Below, in pieces: positions 9,596 to 23,203 of a DNA stretch of 64,000 nucleotides. This stretch comes from Costus lasius. Lineage: Eukaryota; Streptophyta; Magnoliopsida; Zingiberales; Costaceae. Each line of letters starts with the position of its first letter. The stretch's first letter is position 1. The position numbers were made by a program, and so were the translations under genes. Below the pieces are notes generated by a model that worked only from the letters and a program-made list of their open reading frames with translations, was not told where the DNA came from and did no database searches. The stretch spans positions 4,402,001-4,466,000 of the forward strand of contig JANVAS020000239.1 of NCBI GenBank assembly GCA_027563935.2, in the 5' to 3' direction.

Positions 9596-12500
9596 GCCTC
9601 CCCGGGGGTGAAAGAATTCTCCTCCGGAGAATTTAACTTGAAGAGGTGGAGCATGTCTGGAACAAGGCTGTGGACGTCGGCCTCGGATAGCCAAGTCTCA
9701 GTGTGGTCCGCCCAACGGATCAAGTAGTAGTTGTGTGTCCCCTGGTGGGTGATTCGTTGTTGCTCTTCCAAAATGGCGCTGACTTCTTTGAACGGTTTGG
9801 CAGGCGCTTCAATCAAGAGGGGTTCTTTGTAAAGCGTGAGATCCTCCACATTCACCGTGGGGTGAATGTTCAAAGCGGCGGGCAAGTCCAAGGTATATGC
9901 ATTGTCGTTGACCCTTTTCTTGATCCGGAATGGCCCCATGCCTCGTGCTTGTAACTTGTGGTTTCCACCCTGTAGTCGCTCCTTCCTGTTCCTGAAAATA
10001 ACCAAATCCCCTTCTTTGAAAGATACATGCCTCCTATGTGCATTAGCAGCAGTTTGGTATTTTAAGGTATTATTGGCTATATGTTCTTTGACCTCATTGT
10101 GGATTTTCAGGATATGCTGTGCAAACGTCAATGCGGAATGAGAAGTATGGAAGGGGGCAGGGAGGGGGGCCAGGTCAATGGGCTTCCTAGGCTGGTACCC
10201 GATGTTAATTTGGAAAGGGCTAAGGCCAGTGGTCCTGTTAACGGCACTATTGAAGGCAAACTCGGCTGTAGGTAAGAGTTTGTCCCAGTTTCCTGGGTGC
10301 TCTCCCACGAGGCATCTAAGGATATTGCCAAGGGATCGATTGACCACCTCAGTTTGTCCATCCGACTGAGGGTGGTAGGCAGTGGAAAAATTCAGCTTGG
10401 TACCTAACAACTTCCATAAGGTCAGCCAAAAGTGGCTTACGAATTTAGTGTCCCTGTCCGAGACAATGGTGAGTGGTAGGCCGTGTAAACGAACCACCTC
10501 CTTAAAGAAGAGGCGTGCCACATGAGATGCATCGGTGGTCTTACTACAGGGGATAAAGTGGGCCATCTTGGAAAATCGGTCAACAACTACAAAGATGGAA
10601 TCATGGCGTGAGCTAGTCCGGGGTAGTCCCACCACAAAATCCATACTCAGGTCTTGCCATGGGCCCTCGGGTAAGGGCAGTGGTGTATAGAGGCCAGTGT
10701 TGTGCTTTTGAGTCTTAGACAATTGACAGGTCATACAATGTTCCACTATCTTAGCCACATCTCTCCCCAAGGTGGGCCAACAGAATCTCTCCTCAACCAT
10801 AGCCTGGGTTTTGTCTCTCCCATGGTGGCCAGCAGAACCACCCCCGTGTATTTCCCAAGCCAGGAAGTCACGCATGGAGGTCTTAGGAATACAAAGTCGA
10901 TTTCCCTTAAAAAGATATTTATCCTTAATAGTGTATTCTGCATGGGTATGAGGGTTGCTAGCCTTATCATTATAGATCTTGCCAAAATCAGGGCACTCAA
11001 GGTACTCGTCTCTCAACCGCTCGAATCCAGTAACAGTGACCCTCAAAGTGTTCAACAATAGCGTCCGCCGGCTTAAGGCATCAGCCACCTTATTTTGGGT
11101 ACCGGACTTGTGCTTGAGCACAAACGTGTATTGCTGCAAAAACTCAACCCACTTGGCATGGCGTGGGTTCAACTTGGTCTGACTATTCAGAAATACCAGG
11201 GCTTGATGATCACTATTTAAGATGAACTCGGTATGAATCAGATAATGTCTCCAATGTTTCAAGGATTGGACCACGGCATAAAATTCTTTATCATAAGTCG
11301 AGTACCGTTGTCTAACATCATTTAACTTCTCACTAAAGAACGCTATGGGGTGTCCCTCCTGACTCAAGGTACCCCCAATCCCTACTCCAGAGGCATCACA
11401 ATCAACGATGAAAACTTTACTAAAATCGGGTAATCGCAAGACTGGGGCGGTGGTGATTTTGGACTTAAGTTCAAGAAAGGCTTTCTCAGCCGCGGGGGTC
11501 CACTCAAAGGTTTTCTTTTGTAGGCAATTAGTAATGGGAGCGACAACCGTGCTGAATCCATGAATGAAACGCCTATAGAAGGTGGCCAATCCATGGAAAC
11601 TCCGCACCTCTGTGATGGACGTGGGTGTGGGCCACTCTATGACAGCCTTGATCTTAGAAGGATCAGCCTTAAGTCCGGCGTCGGAGATGATGAACCCCAG
11701 GAACTCTACCTCCTGGGTCATTAACACACACTTTTTTAGGTTGAGAAACAACCTTTCTTGTTTTAGGAGGTCTAACAGGGCCCGGGTATGCTCTAGGTGT
11801 TCTTCCTTGTTATTACTAAAGATTAATATGTCGTCGAAATAAACTACCAGGAATTTCCCTATATAAGGCTTTAACACATGATTCATGAGTCGCATAAAGG
11901 TGGATGGGGCATTGGTGAGGCCGAACGGCATCACTAACCACTCGTAAAGTCCATCGGCAGTCTTAAACGCTGTCTTCCATTCGTCTCCTTCCCGGATCCT
12001 AACTTGATGGTACCCGCTTCGCAGATCCAACTTGGAGAACCAAGTGGATCCAGCGATCAGGTCGAGCATGTCGTCAAGGCGGGGTATAGGGAACCGGTAT
12101 TTCACGGTTATCTTGTTTATGGCCCGGCAGTCTATACACATGCGCCAGGTACCATCCTTCTTCGGGGTCAGCAGGGCAGGGACAGCACATGGGCTTAGAC
12201 TCTCTCTAATCAGTCCCTTACTCAGAAGGTCGTCAACCTGCCTCCGGAGCTCCTCATGCTCCGTAGGGCTCATCCGATAGTGGGGTAGGTGGGGAAGGGT
12301 GGCTCCAGGAACCAGGTCGATGGCATGTTGAATGCCACGCTCAGGTGGGAGCTCCTCAGGGAGCTCCGCCGGGGTAATCTCACGATACTCTTCAAGCAGC
12401 TGGAGTACTTCTGGGGGTACCTCACTTGCCGGGGCCTCCTCACTTGGCTTAACAATCAGGGTGTAGAGTTGACCCGTCTGTTGAACCTCTTGTAGAAAAG

Positions 12501-14220
12501 GTTGCGCTCTAAGCAGAGATATGGCCTTAGGTGTCTCAGTAGTCTTGCCTTTAGTGTGCGAGGCTCTAATCTCACGGGGCAAACTCGGCACTAAGGTAAT
12601 TTTCCTACCGTTATGCATGAAAGTGTAAGTATTGCTCCTGCGATAGTGTGTGACATCTAGATCATAGAGCCATGGTCGACCAAGCAGGATATCAGCAACG
12701 TCCATGTTGGTGACATCACACCAGATTTTTCCTTGGTAAGCAGCCAGCTGTAAAGGGACAGCACACCTATGGGTGACAGGTATATTTGTTTGGTCCACCC
12801 AGGAAATGCTATATGGTTTAGGGTGGCCCTCGAGGTCAAGTCCGAACTTGGTGGCAGCCCCCTTAGATATGACATTTAGGCTGCTCCCACTATCTACTAC
12901 TATTTTGCACACCTTTCCATTGCAACGGGTGTACGTGTAAAACAAACTAGTTCGCCGCCAGTCCTCAGAATGTGTATCCTTAAGGATGGTACACCTAACC
13001 ACGCCTACGACGGTATTCACAGGGTCATCCTCGCTGTTGTAATCAGGGGCATATATGTCCTCACCAAGGTCTTCTTGTTCTAAAGGTGGCTCGAGGGTAG
13101 GCTCTAAGGGGTCCTCGGTCATGAGTAAAGTCTGCCTCCTACAGTCCTTAGAAAGGTGGCCGGGTTTCGAACACTTGTAACACACGACCTTGTTAAGGGG
13201 CGGGGCAGGTCTAGGAGGGGCAGGTGCACTTGGAGGAGGTGCACTAGGATGGGTACCCTTAGTGGGGATAACCGCCGGGGTAGGCTAAGTCCTATTGATG
13301 ACAGGTGGGGTCCTATACTGCCTAAACTCATACTCGATTTCACTAGCAAGCTGGGACACTTCCTGTATGCTATCGGTGGGTCGGTACACTAAGGCCCTCC
13401 TAATCTCAGGTCTAAGTCCAGCCTTATACCTATTAATGGTAACCCATGGCTCCTCTTCGATACCACACCTAATAAGGAGGTTATCGAATTTGTCAGTGTA
13501 TTCTAGTACTGTGTCAGTCCCTTGAGCTAGCCTAGTCAACTGGTCATAGGTTCGCTGTCTATAGTGAGGGGACACATACTTTTCACCGAGCCTATTTTTC
13601 ATGGTCTCCCAGCTTGTGATAGGGGTTAGGCCTCTTCGTTCAATTTGTTTTTCCAACCCAGTCCAGTACACGAGGGCAGTTCCTCGTAGCAGGAAACGGG
13701 CATACCTGACTTTATTCCTATCCGATATGGATTGACACTCAAAGTATTGTTCCACAAGGGCCTCCCATTCCTGGTAACCCGGCGTGTCCGTAGTCTCGTC
13801 AAACAGAGGGGGGGTCATCCTCAAAGTTTTGAAGATATCGGCGTCCTCATGGACCCTATAAGGTTCATCTAGTTCAGTATGGTGAGGAATTCTACGATTA
13901 TGTTGATGATAATCATGCCTGGGTTCCGCCCTAGAATGATGTGGGTGGGGATCATGCCTGGGATCAGTCCTACCAGGTCTAGGTTCAGTATGGCTAGGCC
14001 CCTCACCCCAAGAGTTCTCTTGAGTTACCCTAGGAGATTGGTGGGGATTGTGTTCATGGTCAACATATAATGCAGGGGGTCTTTGACTATTGATGCATTG
14101 GTTTTCTTCCACCCTAGCTAGACGTTGAGTTAAATCACTCAACATCCTAATGATCTCATTATGGGAGGAATTCCCCCCTTCAGTAGTATCATTGACAGCC
14201 CGGCTCCTAGTATTCACCAT
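9523..14220 (-). pseudogene. E6 gag-pol, single in-frame TAG
   Basis: One frame of 4698 nt from ATG at 14218-14220. Gag is 13285-14220 (311 codons); a TAG at 13285-13287 separates it from the zinc knuckle and pol. In the 1220-codon pol block counted from the M before the knuckle: CCHC at 2-15, protease DSGS at 98-101, RT with D387 and YFDD at 449-452, RNase H with D597, E634, D659 and D702, integrase HHCC at 780, 787/788, 817 and 820 with D849, D910 and E946, a GPF motif at about 1084, then a chromodomain-like tail at 1132-1180 (YYLIRWADHTETWL) and a basic end (RRSKRSRK). All catalytic residues are present. Only the TAG prevents a continuous polyprotein; it could be decay or a read-through site. 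Confidence 0.92.
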
Positions 14221-15396
14221 AATGAGAGAGATAAAGCTCAGCTTAGAAAATTAAAACAGACGTCGGCAGTGAGCAGTAAATGCAAGAAGAAACGCCCTCA
14301 GCTTTCGCCAACCCTTCAAATCCCAATGGCACTAATCTGCTGTGGGATCGGAAGGTAAGAACAGTAGTCGGATTTCTCCGCTGCCGTGATTTGCACTCTT
14401 GGTCACAGCACTAACTTATTGTGCCAACCTTATGCAATTAGAGAACCTCAGATCTATCTATTAGCTGAATAGACTGCAGGTTCAGGGGCTCTAAAAGATC
14501 TTTAGCAAGCAGAATGCAAAACAGCTTTGAAACGGTAAGCTACAGTAACAAGACCAAACTCAGCACAGAATTGGCAGACCTCAAGAACTGCAGAATGGTA
14601 AGCAACAGTGCTCACCATCCTAAATCAGATTTTGCAATTTAGCAATAAGGAACAAAGATCTATTGATTCTTGTGATAAACCTGATTAGAATTGTTCTTAG
14701 GACTTATGACACCTAACCAGATTAAGGGTCACAAGCTATGCGTCAGAGGTTTTATCAAATCCAAGAAGTCAAGCCACAGTACGCTACAGTAAAAGTCCAG
14801 CTTCACGGATTCTAGTTTTCAGCCATAGCAATGAACCTGCTATACCCAAAACTGACATAACTTGAAGACTTGATCCTATCCATCAGTTAGATAGTTCAAG
14901 GATCGCTCGGTTTAGAAAATTCAAACAGGGATTCAAGAGCAAAACCAACAGCAAAATTCAGCAAACAAATGTCGAAAGAGTCTTATAGGTTGAAACCGAA
15001 CTTCAACAAAGTTTTCCAGCAGTTCACCACCAGGTTTAAACACAGCAGAAATTTGACACAGGAGTCGTGAACAGAAAAACAGCAAGTTCAGAATCAGAAA
15101 TTTCAGAGAAGTGGTAAGCTACAGTATTCGAGAAGAACTCAAATGTTCAGCTTACGCGTTGCGCAGTTTCTCATGGTCTCAATTCTAGAAATAGGTTTCA
15201 GAAAATGTCACAACACAGTTTCACAGCAGGAGATAGAACATCAAATGCAGACAGCGAACAGCGAGTTTCAGAAAGCAACGGCGGAAAAATTCAAACGCGA
15301 CAGCACAAAACGTGATTGGGATTGAACAGGGAGCTAATCTTCGTACAAAGCAAAAAGGCACATTCTAGAGCACCTAAGGAGCTGCTCTGATACCAC
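14221..15396 (-). other. E6 leader with primer site
   Basis: About 1.2 kb between the 5' LTR and gag. Noncoding; no ORF of note. The motif GTAAGCTACAGTA and variants recur at about 14536, 14597, 14770 and 15113, giving a loosely repeated leader. The primer site (minus-strand TGGTATCAGAGCAGC) is at 15381-15395, one base inside the LTR edge. Confidence 0.8.
15381..15395 (-). promoter_or_regulatory. E6 primer binding site
   Basis: Minus-strand TGGTATCAGAGCAGC, complementary to initiator methionine tRNA, one base from the LTR end. Confidence 0.88.
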
Positions 15397-15789
15397 TGAA
15401 GTAGAATTATACCCCAAGGACTTCCTAAGTTAATAAGCTCTAGATGACGATTGGAATTAGACACATGCAATCGATTTAATTAGAATGGAAGTAAGCCTAT
15501 GCATATGATTTGATCAGTGCTTGAAAGAAAGAACTCCTAGCATGCCGCATGCAACCTAATGGAAATGAACTACTTGGTTAGAATCGACCTGATGGCCCCC
15601 TTTAGGGAAGGGGGCCTGAACCCCTTTCTTTGACTCCCCCTGCTCCCGAATCTTGGCGATGAAGCTGAGAATGGGATTATTAAGTGAACTACAATCAACT
15701 CAAATATGACAAGAGGTGCTGGACCGAAAACAACTCCCAAGCACCCTAAACTAACACCAATCCTTAGAAGGTTCTTGGTCAGGTCTTCA
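15397..15789 (-). repeat. E6 5' LTR, first segment
   Basis: 393 bp matching 8168-8560 with a handful of substitutions; it stops at the E7 insertion. Confidence 0.92.
15785..15789. repeat. TSD of E7 (CTTCA), right copy 24874-24878
   Basis: Exact 5-bp copies. The uninterrupted partner LTR (8168-9595) has a single CTTCA at the corresponding point (about 8556-8560). Confidence 0.95.
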
Positions 15790-17471
15790 TGAAAGTTCCC
15801 ACAAGGGGGCGAAACCCTAAATCATAGGCGCATATGAAGAATGAAAGCAGCGGAAAGGGGGTTTCTAGATCTTGCATGGTATTATGATTAACAAAACCGA
15901 TTGTATAGAAGTGATAGAACCATACCATAGCCATTTCTAGATGGCGTCTTGGAAGCAAGAGAACAAGAGAGGTCTCCTCCAAATTGTCGCACACAAGATG
16001 AGGTATAGCTTCTTCTTGTCGTCCCTTGTGCTAGCAAGGATCGTCCAAGTATCCTTCTCGTATGGAAGGGATGAGATCTTCTTGGCTTGGCGAAAAACTT
16101 CCTTCTCCTTTCGTCAACACCACATGCACTCTCGAATGAGCAAGGGACGAGAGGAAGGAGCGACAATAGGCGTGAGAGAGGAGTAACGTGAGGCGATGTC
16201 ACGTTTAGGAGTCATGGTTTCTAAAAATAGAAACACTCCCACGTTCATGCACTCATGCGACCATGGGTTTACCCCAAGCGCAAACTTCTCTTCACCCTTG
16301 AACCATGCGCTCATCCATGAGCCGGTTCACTTTGGTTCGGTTCAATAACCAAATAAGCCAAGCATTCAGTCCAGACCATAATAAACACTTAGGTTCTTGA
16401 TCTGACCGTCAATCTCTTGATGCTCCTGATCTGACCAATCTAGCATCCAATCTCTCGATCGAAGCTTACCGATCTGAAGCCCTAATCAATCAAACATGAT
16501 CAGACCAGATCTCACTCACAATCAGAGATTAAATCCCTTTAAACTGAACTCAAACAATTCAGTCCACACGATCTGACTTAAGTAAGCCATATCATCAAAT
16601 TATGCGACCCTGAGGGTTTCCTTTAAATGTCGGTAACGATAACTCACGTCATCACGATCAGTGAGGGGTATCTAGCAACACATCACTGTCTCCCGATATA
16701 AAGGAAAGAGTCTTCCAAGACTACACCCAAAAACAACACAAGTGTGAATCAACTCACAAAGCATACATATTTCCTTTGCCACTGGATGTTCTTATTGGAC
16801 AAGCGTGTCAAGCTTGTAACTCCAATATGATGAGCATCATTAGATCAGATGAACATAGTCACCTGGGTATGGCCATACACTTTCTCAATCATCTCATCCA
16901 GGGGGCCCCTTTAGAACATCACACTCCTTAAACAAGGAGATGGCAATCCTATGTCTATCACTAGTGCCCTAACATGACTCAAGCTCACCATCCAAGATAG
17001 TCTATAATCATTATGTTTCAAATGATATTGAACTACCTCAAAACAATGACAATCATCATTTAGAAAACACAAGTGATCTCAAGTCAGAGGAAATGTGCCA
17101 CTTGTTACATTCAAGGATTATTCACATTGTGACAAACAATTGAATATCCTAGTAGGGTCTGTCCAGTACATCCAATGTACCCATGAGTCTACATCTTATT
17201 TCATGCTCGAAGCATCCTATAAGATTAGAACACATATTAGTCTTAACCATATCAAGGCTGTCTCATGTTCACCAAGATATATCGACTAAGGACTTTATTG
17301 CCTGTCAGCCTAGCTGAACAGCTTTGAGACATTATTCAGAAGAACATATATTGCAGCAGACAATGTAGCTAACTGAATAATAACCATGCCTTTATAAACA
17401 TAACAGTTTATTACATGATACTGATACAAACCCAAGGCCTCAAACATTAGCCTTAAGGGCATACCCCAACA
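15790..17471 (-). repeat. E7 3' LTR
   Basis: 1682 bp, from TGAAAGTTCCC to GGGCATACCCCAACA on the plus strand. It carries 12 bp near 15980 that the 5' LTR lacks. Small ORFs repeated in both LTRs have no known product. Confidence 0.95.
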
Positions 17472-17486
17472 ATCTCCCACTTGCAC
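17472..17486 (-). promoter_or_regulatory. E7 polypurine tract
   Basis: Minus-strand GTGCAAGTGGGAGAT next to the 3' LTR; the family motif in intact form. Confidence 0.88.
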
Positions 17487-17491
17487 TTAAT

Positions 17492-20400
17492 CTAATGGTT
17501 GAGAAATCTCAAACCCATGTTATTACAGTGCTTCTCATGCTTCTGCTGCGCCAGAGGCTTGGTAAGCGGGTCTGCCAGATTGTCATCTGTATGAACCTTG
17601 CAGATTTTGATCTCGCCACGATCTATGATCTCCCTGATCAAATGAAACCGTCTCTGTATGTGCTTGGACTTCTGGTGCGACCGTGGTTCCTTTGCTTGTG
17701 CGATTGCTCCAGTGTTATCACAGAAGATAACCAAAGGATCTGCACTCGAAGGAACAACACCAAGTTCTCTCACGAACTTACGAATCCACACTGCCTCCTT
17801 GGATGCTTCCGAGGCTGCAACATACTCGGCTTCTGTTGTGGAATCAGCAACAGTTGACTGTTTGAAACTCTTCCACACCACTGCTCCTCCATTCAAGCTA
17901 AAAACATAGCCTGATTGCGATCGGAAATCATCCTGGTCAGACTGGAACGAAGCGTCAGTATATCCTTCAATACTGAGTTCTTCCTGACCACCATATATCA
18001 AGAACATATCTTTGGTCCTCCGAAGATATTTTAAGATATTCTTGACTGCAATCCAGTGTGCCTGACCTGGATTACTTTGGAACCGACTGGTCACGCTTAA
18101 CCCGTAAGCGACGTCTGGGCGAGTACACAACATCACATACATAATGGAACCAATAGCCGAAGCATAAGGCGTATTGTCCATTTCATCTTTCTCAGTCTGT
18201 GTTTGTGGACACTGACTCTTCGAAAGATTCAGACCATGTCTGACTGGAAGATATCCTCTTTTAGAATTCTCTAAATGAAATCTCTCCAGGACTTTATCGA
18301 TGTAAGTACTCTGGCACAGCCCGAGAAGCCTCTTAGATCTATCCCTGTAGATCTTCACACCTAATACATAGGCTGCTTCTCCTAAATCTTTCATCTGGAA
18401 ACATTTCCTTAACCATGCCTTAACTGCATGCATTTCAGGAATGTCATTTCCAATGATCAAGATATCATCGACGTAGAGGACTAGGAAAGTAATCACGCTC
18501 CCACTAAACCTCTTATATACACACGGGTCATCCTCGTTCTTGATGAAACCAAATTCAGTGACTGATTCATCAAAACGAATGTTCCAGCTTCTTGATGCTT
18601 GTTTAAGTCCATAAATAGACTTCTTTAACTTGCATATCTTATGACGATCTGATGGATCAGTGAAACCCTCAGGTTGTGTCATGTACACATCCTCATCCAG
18701 ATTTCCATTAAGGAAAGCTGTTTTCACATCCATTTGCCAGATCTCATAATCATAATATGCAGCTATCGCGAAAAGAATCCGAATAGACTTAAACATGGCT
18801 ACAGGTGAGAAAGTTTCATCATAATCTATCCCGTAGATTTGTTTGAAACCTTTCGCAACAAGCCTGCCTTTATAGGTAACCACGTTACCATCCATGTCAA
18901 TCTTCTTCTTGAAGATCCATTTACAGCCTATAGGGATTACTCCCGGAGGCGGATCAACCAAATCCCAAACTTGGTTATCTGACATGGAGTCCATCTCGGC
19001 GCGCATAGCTTCAAGCCATCTCGCTGACTCCGGTCCACTGACCGCATCCGCATAAGTGAGGGGTTCATCATTATCAATGATGTAGACTCCGTCATAGCGC
19101 TCAGGCTGTCGACGGATCCTTCCCGATCTTCGCGGTTCCCGTGATATCTGAGCCTCAGGTTGTTCAATAACCTGTTCTACCGGCTCAAGCTCATCCAACT
19201 GTGCTTGAGCACTTTATCCTTTCTCTGGATTCTCATCCAGCTTTATTTCTCTCCCACTGGCCTCTTGCAGAAGAAACTCCTCCTCAAGAAATATGGCCGT
19301 CCGAGCAACAAAAACCTTGTTCTCTTTGGGATCGTAGAAATAATAACCCTTAGTTTCCTTAGGGTAACCGACAAAGATGCATTTGTCAGATCTGCTCTCT
19401 AGTTTCCCAGAGGCGAGCTTTTTGACATAAGCCTCGCAACCCCAGATCCTTATAAACGTCAAGCTTGGCTGTTTCCCATACCATAATTCATATGACGTCT
19501 TTGAAACGGCCTTGGATGGCACTCGGTTTAGTACTTTTGTAGCTGGTTCCAGTGCAAAACCCCAAAAGGAGTAAGATAGAGTAGCCTGACTCATCATAGA
19601 ACGAACCATATCAAGTAACGTTCTATTTCTCCTCTCGGACACACCATTCCATTGCGGTGTTCCTGGCGGAGTGAGCTGTGAGATAATCCCACACTCCTTT
19701 AAATAGTCAGTAAATGCATGACTTAGGTATTCTCCACCTCGATCTGAGCGAAGTGCCTTGATATTTCGGCCTAGCTGATTTTGTACTTCATTCTTGAACT
19801 CTTTGAACTTGTCAAAAGATTCACTCTTATGTCTCATTAAATAGACATACCCGTATCTACTGAAATCATCAGTAAAGGTAATGAAGTACTGATAGCCACC
19901 TCTGGCATGTTTACAAAATGGCCCACACACATCACTGTGTATAAGGTCAAGTAAACCTGAAGCCCTTTGACCTTTGTGAGGAAAAGGTGACTTCGTCATT
20001 TTACCCATCAAACAAGCTTTGCATGTATCAATCTCCTTATAGGAGAATGATCCCAGCAGTCCATGATCATGCAACCGCTTAATGCGTTTCTCGTTAATAT
20101 GGCCTAAACGACTATGCCATAGCAAGGTGCTGTCATCAGCATACTTGGCTTTCTTATTATCAATATTTTGTATAGAACATTCCATGTCCAACATGTATAA
20201 CCCATTGTTAATTCAACCAGTTGCATCAACAATATTATCAATAGATAAAACACACTTTAAAATGTTGAATTCAAAGGAAAATCCCTTCCTGACAAGAGCA
20301 GGAATGGAGATAATATTTTTAGTAATACTGGGAACAAAATAACAATTGTCTAGTTCCAATACAATTCCAGATGGTAAAGAAATGAAATAGTCTCCTACAG

Positions 20401-21373
20401 CAACAGCAGCAACCCGTGCCCCGTTTCCAACGCGTAGGTCCACCTCATGCTGTCCCACCTGTCTTCTTCTCTTGAGTTCCTGTACATTTGAACAAATGTG
20501 AACTCCACATGCAGTGTCCAACACCCATGATATAGAAGAAGAAAACATGACCTCAGTCACATAAATACCTGAGCCAGAAGCGAAGCTTCCCCTCTTATCT
20601 CCTTGGAGCGCTTTACAGTCCTTTTTCCAGTGACCCAGCTGGCCACAGTGGAAACACCTGTATTCCTTGGACCGCTTAACCTTTTGCTTCAGAGCCTTGC
20701 TGTAGCTCTTGACAGGGGCTTTGCCCTTCTTCCCCTTCTTCTTGTTCCTGGAAGGAACCATTAAGACAGAGGTCGAAGGCTTTCCCTTCAGAGTCTCCTC
20801 AGTAGTGAGGAGCATATTCAGCAGCTCTGCCGGAGTACAATCGATTTTGTTCATATTAAAATTAATAATGAACGCATCGAAAGAGGGCGGGAGAGACTGC
20901 AGAATAATATCTACAGCAAGCTCCTGATTGATGGTATGCCCCAGTTTCTCTAGAGCCTCCTTGTGCCCAATCATCTTGAGCACGTGAGCTCCCACTGGGC
21001 TCCCTTCAGCCAGTTTGCTCTGAAAGAACAGCTTTGTCAAATTATAGCGTTCTGTCCTCGCCTGTGCAGCATACAGCATCTTGAGGTTCGCTATAATCTC
21101 TATAGCCGACATATCCTCATGCTGACGCTGCAGCGGTGGCGTCATAGACGCTAACATCAGGCAAGCGACATCAATGCTATCATTGACGTGCTTTTCATAG
21201 GCTTCCCGAACCACCCTTGCGGCGTTCGGAGCGGGCTGAGGCGGTATAGCCATCTCGAGGACATACAGTTTCCTCTCTGCCTTAAGAATAATCTTAAGGT
21301 GTCCAAACCAGTCAGAGAAGTTCGGCCTAGCAAACTTCTCCCTTTCCAGTAGGGATCGCACATTGAAGTTCAT
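17492..21373 (-). pseudogene. E7 copia Gag-Pol, two stops
   Basis: 3882 nt in one frame (1294 codons including stop, one fewer than E8). Gag with the zinc knuckle tryptophan intact, protease DTAC, integrase, RT with YVDD, RNase H. Two stops: TGA at 20213-20215 (a serine codon in E8) in the protease/pre-integrase region and TAA at 19214-19216 (a glutamine codon in E8) in the linker after integrase. Start ATG at 21371-21373. Otherwise nearly identical to E8. Confidence 0.95.
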
Positions 21374-23203
21374 GGTGTTCGTTGCTGCAGGTATCTACAA
21401 CAATGCAAGAACAGCAAGGTCAGTATCAATGTTAAGAATCAATCAGGACTTAAGAAAGATTCTTTTTCTCACTATTTTATCTGACTGAAAAATCCATTAA
21501 ACAGTCCGAAAGAGTAAACACCCTTTTAGTGAGATGGGATCCAGATTTCATACTTGGTCTCCGCGTCCCGCTCAGGCGAGATAAGATGCACAGAGAATAC
21601 AAGCACTAATCTCTGGTAGGCTGTCCCAGCCAATCGCCAACCCGTGTGATTCCCCTTCATCTGGGCAGTCCAGCAGACTGTGCCAACTGAGCTGGTACAA
21701 CACAATCTCTGACCCCACAGATGGCTGCCCCCATGTGCTACCATATGCGCCACATATGTAGCCTACATGGTCAAGCTGACCCGACCTACTCCCTGGACCA
21801 CCACGTGCTATGCTGAGCAACGAGAAGGGATAAATCCCTACTCTGTAACACGCAGGTGTAATCCCGCACCGTCTGAAGATAGATGGACGTGCCCACTGAG
21901 TGGGTACAACACGGCTCCAACGATAGTCAGAACAGTGAGGTTTCACGTCAGAAGGCTTACGAGCTTGATATTTTAGCGTTGGATTTTAACGGTCTTTTAT
22001 CTTCCTCACTATCAAGCAATTCCTATGGTGATAGCAGAAGATAAATTAAAACATGCTGTTCTACTTATATAAGCAATAAAAGAAAGCATGGATCTTATGT
22101 GGTAAAAGCCCATAGCCTAAGTAAGACCTTAACCTAACTTAAGTCTTTACTTGCTTTTGCTTCATGGGGCTTTTGCTGCTCATCTGGCCCAAACCAGGGC
22201 CCAAGCGCCATTTGCAGCTCAGGTGCGCCCACCAGGTAAAATGCGCCTGGTCCCAGAGTCGAACCCTGGACCTCCCTCCTGGTCTAGCCACTGCTGCATG
22301 CGCCTCTGCCAAGTGTACTCTGTGCTCTTGTCTAATTAAATTACAAATTTAACTATCTAGACAAGATTGACACGCATGTCAATTACATTTCATAAATTAA
22401 AAGCAATGTGATTCGCAGATCACAATATAAAATTAATTTACAAAATTAATACAGGCACGCAGGCCCCAGCACAGCACAGAATTAACATGGGCAGCCCACA
22501 TAAGAATAAATAGACAAACACATGGCATCAATCATCATGTGATCCAGTCATTAAAATAAAATTTTCGAAAAACCCCATGGGCATCAATTTTATTTTGCTT
22601 ATATGCCCTACAACCTTACAACGGTCCATTACTAGGGATCCACTCATCCAACCTAGTCAGATCCACTGCCCTCACATGCACCAAGTCCTAACTGACTTGA
22701 GTCGACCATAAGGTCAACCATGCATGCGCCAGGGCTGAACAGCCACAATGAGGTCTGGCAAGCGGGTGTGAGCCCGGGCCTAACTCATGTGCGTTCATAG
22801 GTTGTCTCAATCAGACATCGCTACACGCCTGTCTGCAGCCGACCTGTAGCCACCACGTGCTTGCGCACAGGTGCTACCTGGTCAACCCATCAAGGCTGTC
22901 AGATGGTCTGATTAGACTTTTGGATCTAACCTAGGGGGTGACTTCAACCCTAATAACCCGTCTAAGGGTTTAATGCAAGGCCTTAGATCTAGTGAGTCGC
23001 GCATGTTATAATAGTTTTGATAAAACAACAACAATTAAAAAGCGCCAACATACATGCGCCAAGACAAACATACAAGTTTCGCTTATGACAACTTAACATG
23101 TATTTGCGCATGTAATCAAGATCTAAGCGTTATTCACAAACAAGGATCACAAAAGGGCTTAAGCAATCATAAAACATGCGTTAACCATTGCTTTGATACC
23201 ATT
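21374..23203 (-). other. E7 leader
   Basis: About 1.8 kb. It holds the family's leader ORF (21572-21946, 124 codons) and a hairpin with GGTTCGA (22249-22273). The primer site at 23190-23201 reads TGGTATCAAAGC on the minus strand, one mismatch from the family sequence. No supported product. Confidence 0.85.
23190..23201 (-). promoter_or_regulatory. E7 primer binding site, one mismatch
   Basis: Minus-strand TGGTATCAAAGC; the family has TGGTATCAGAGC. Two bases separate it from the LTR. Confidence 0.8.
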
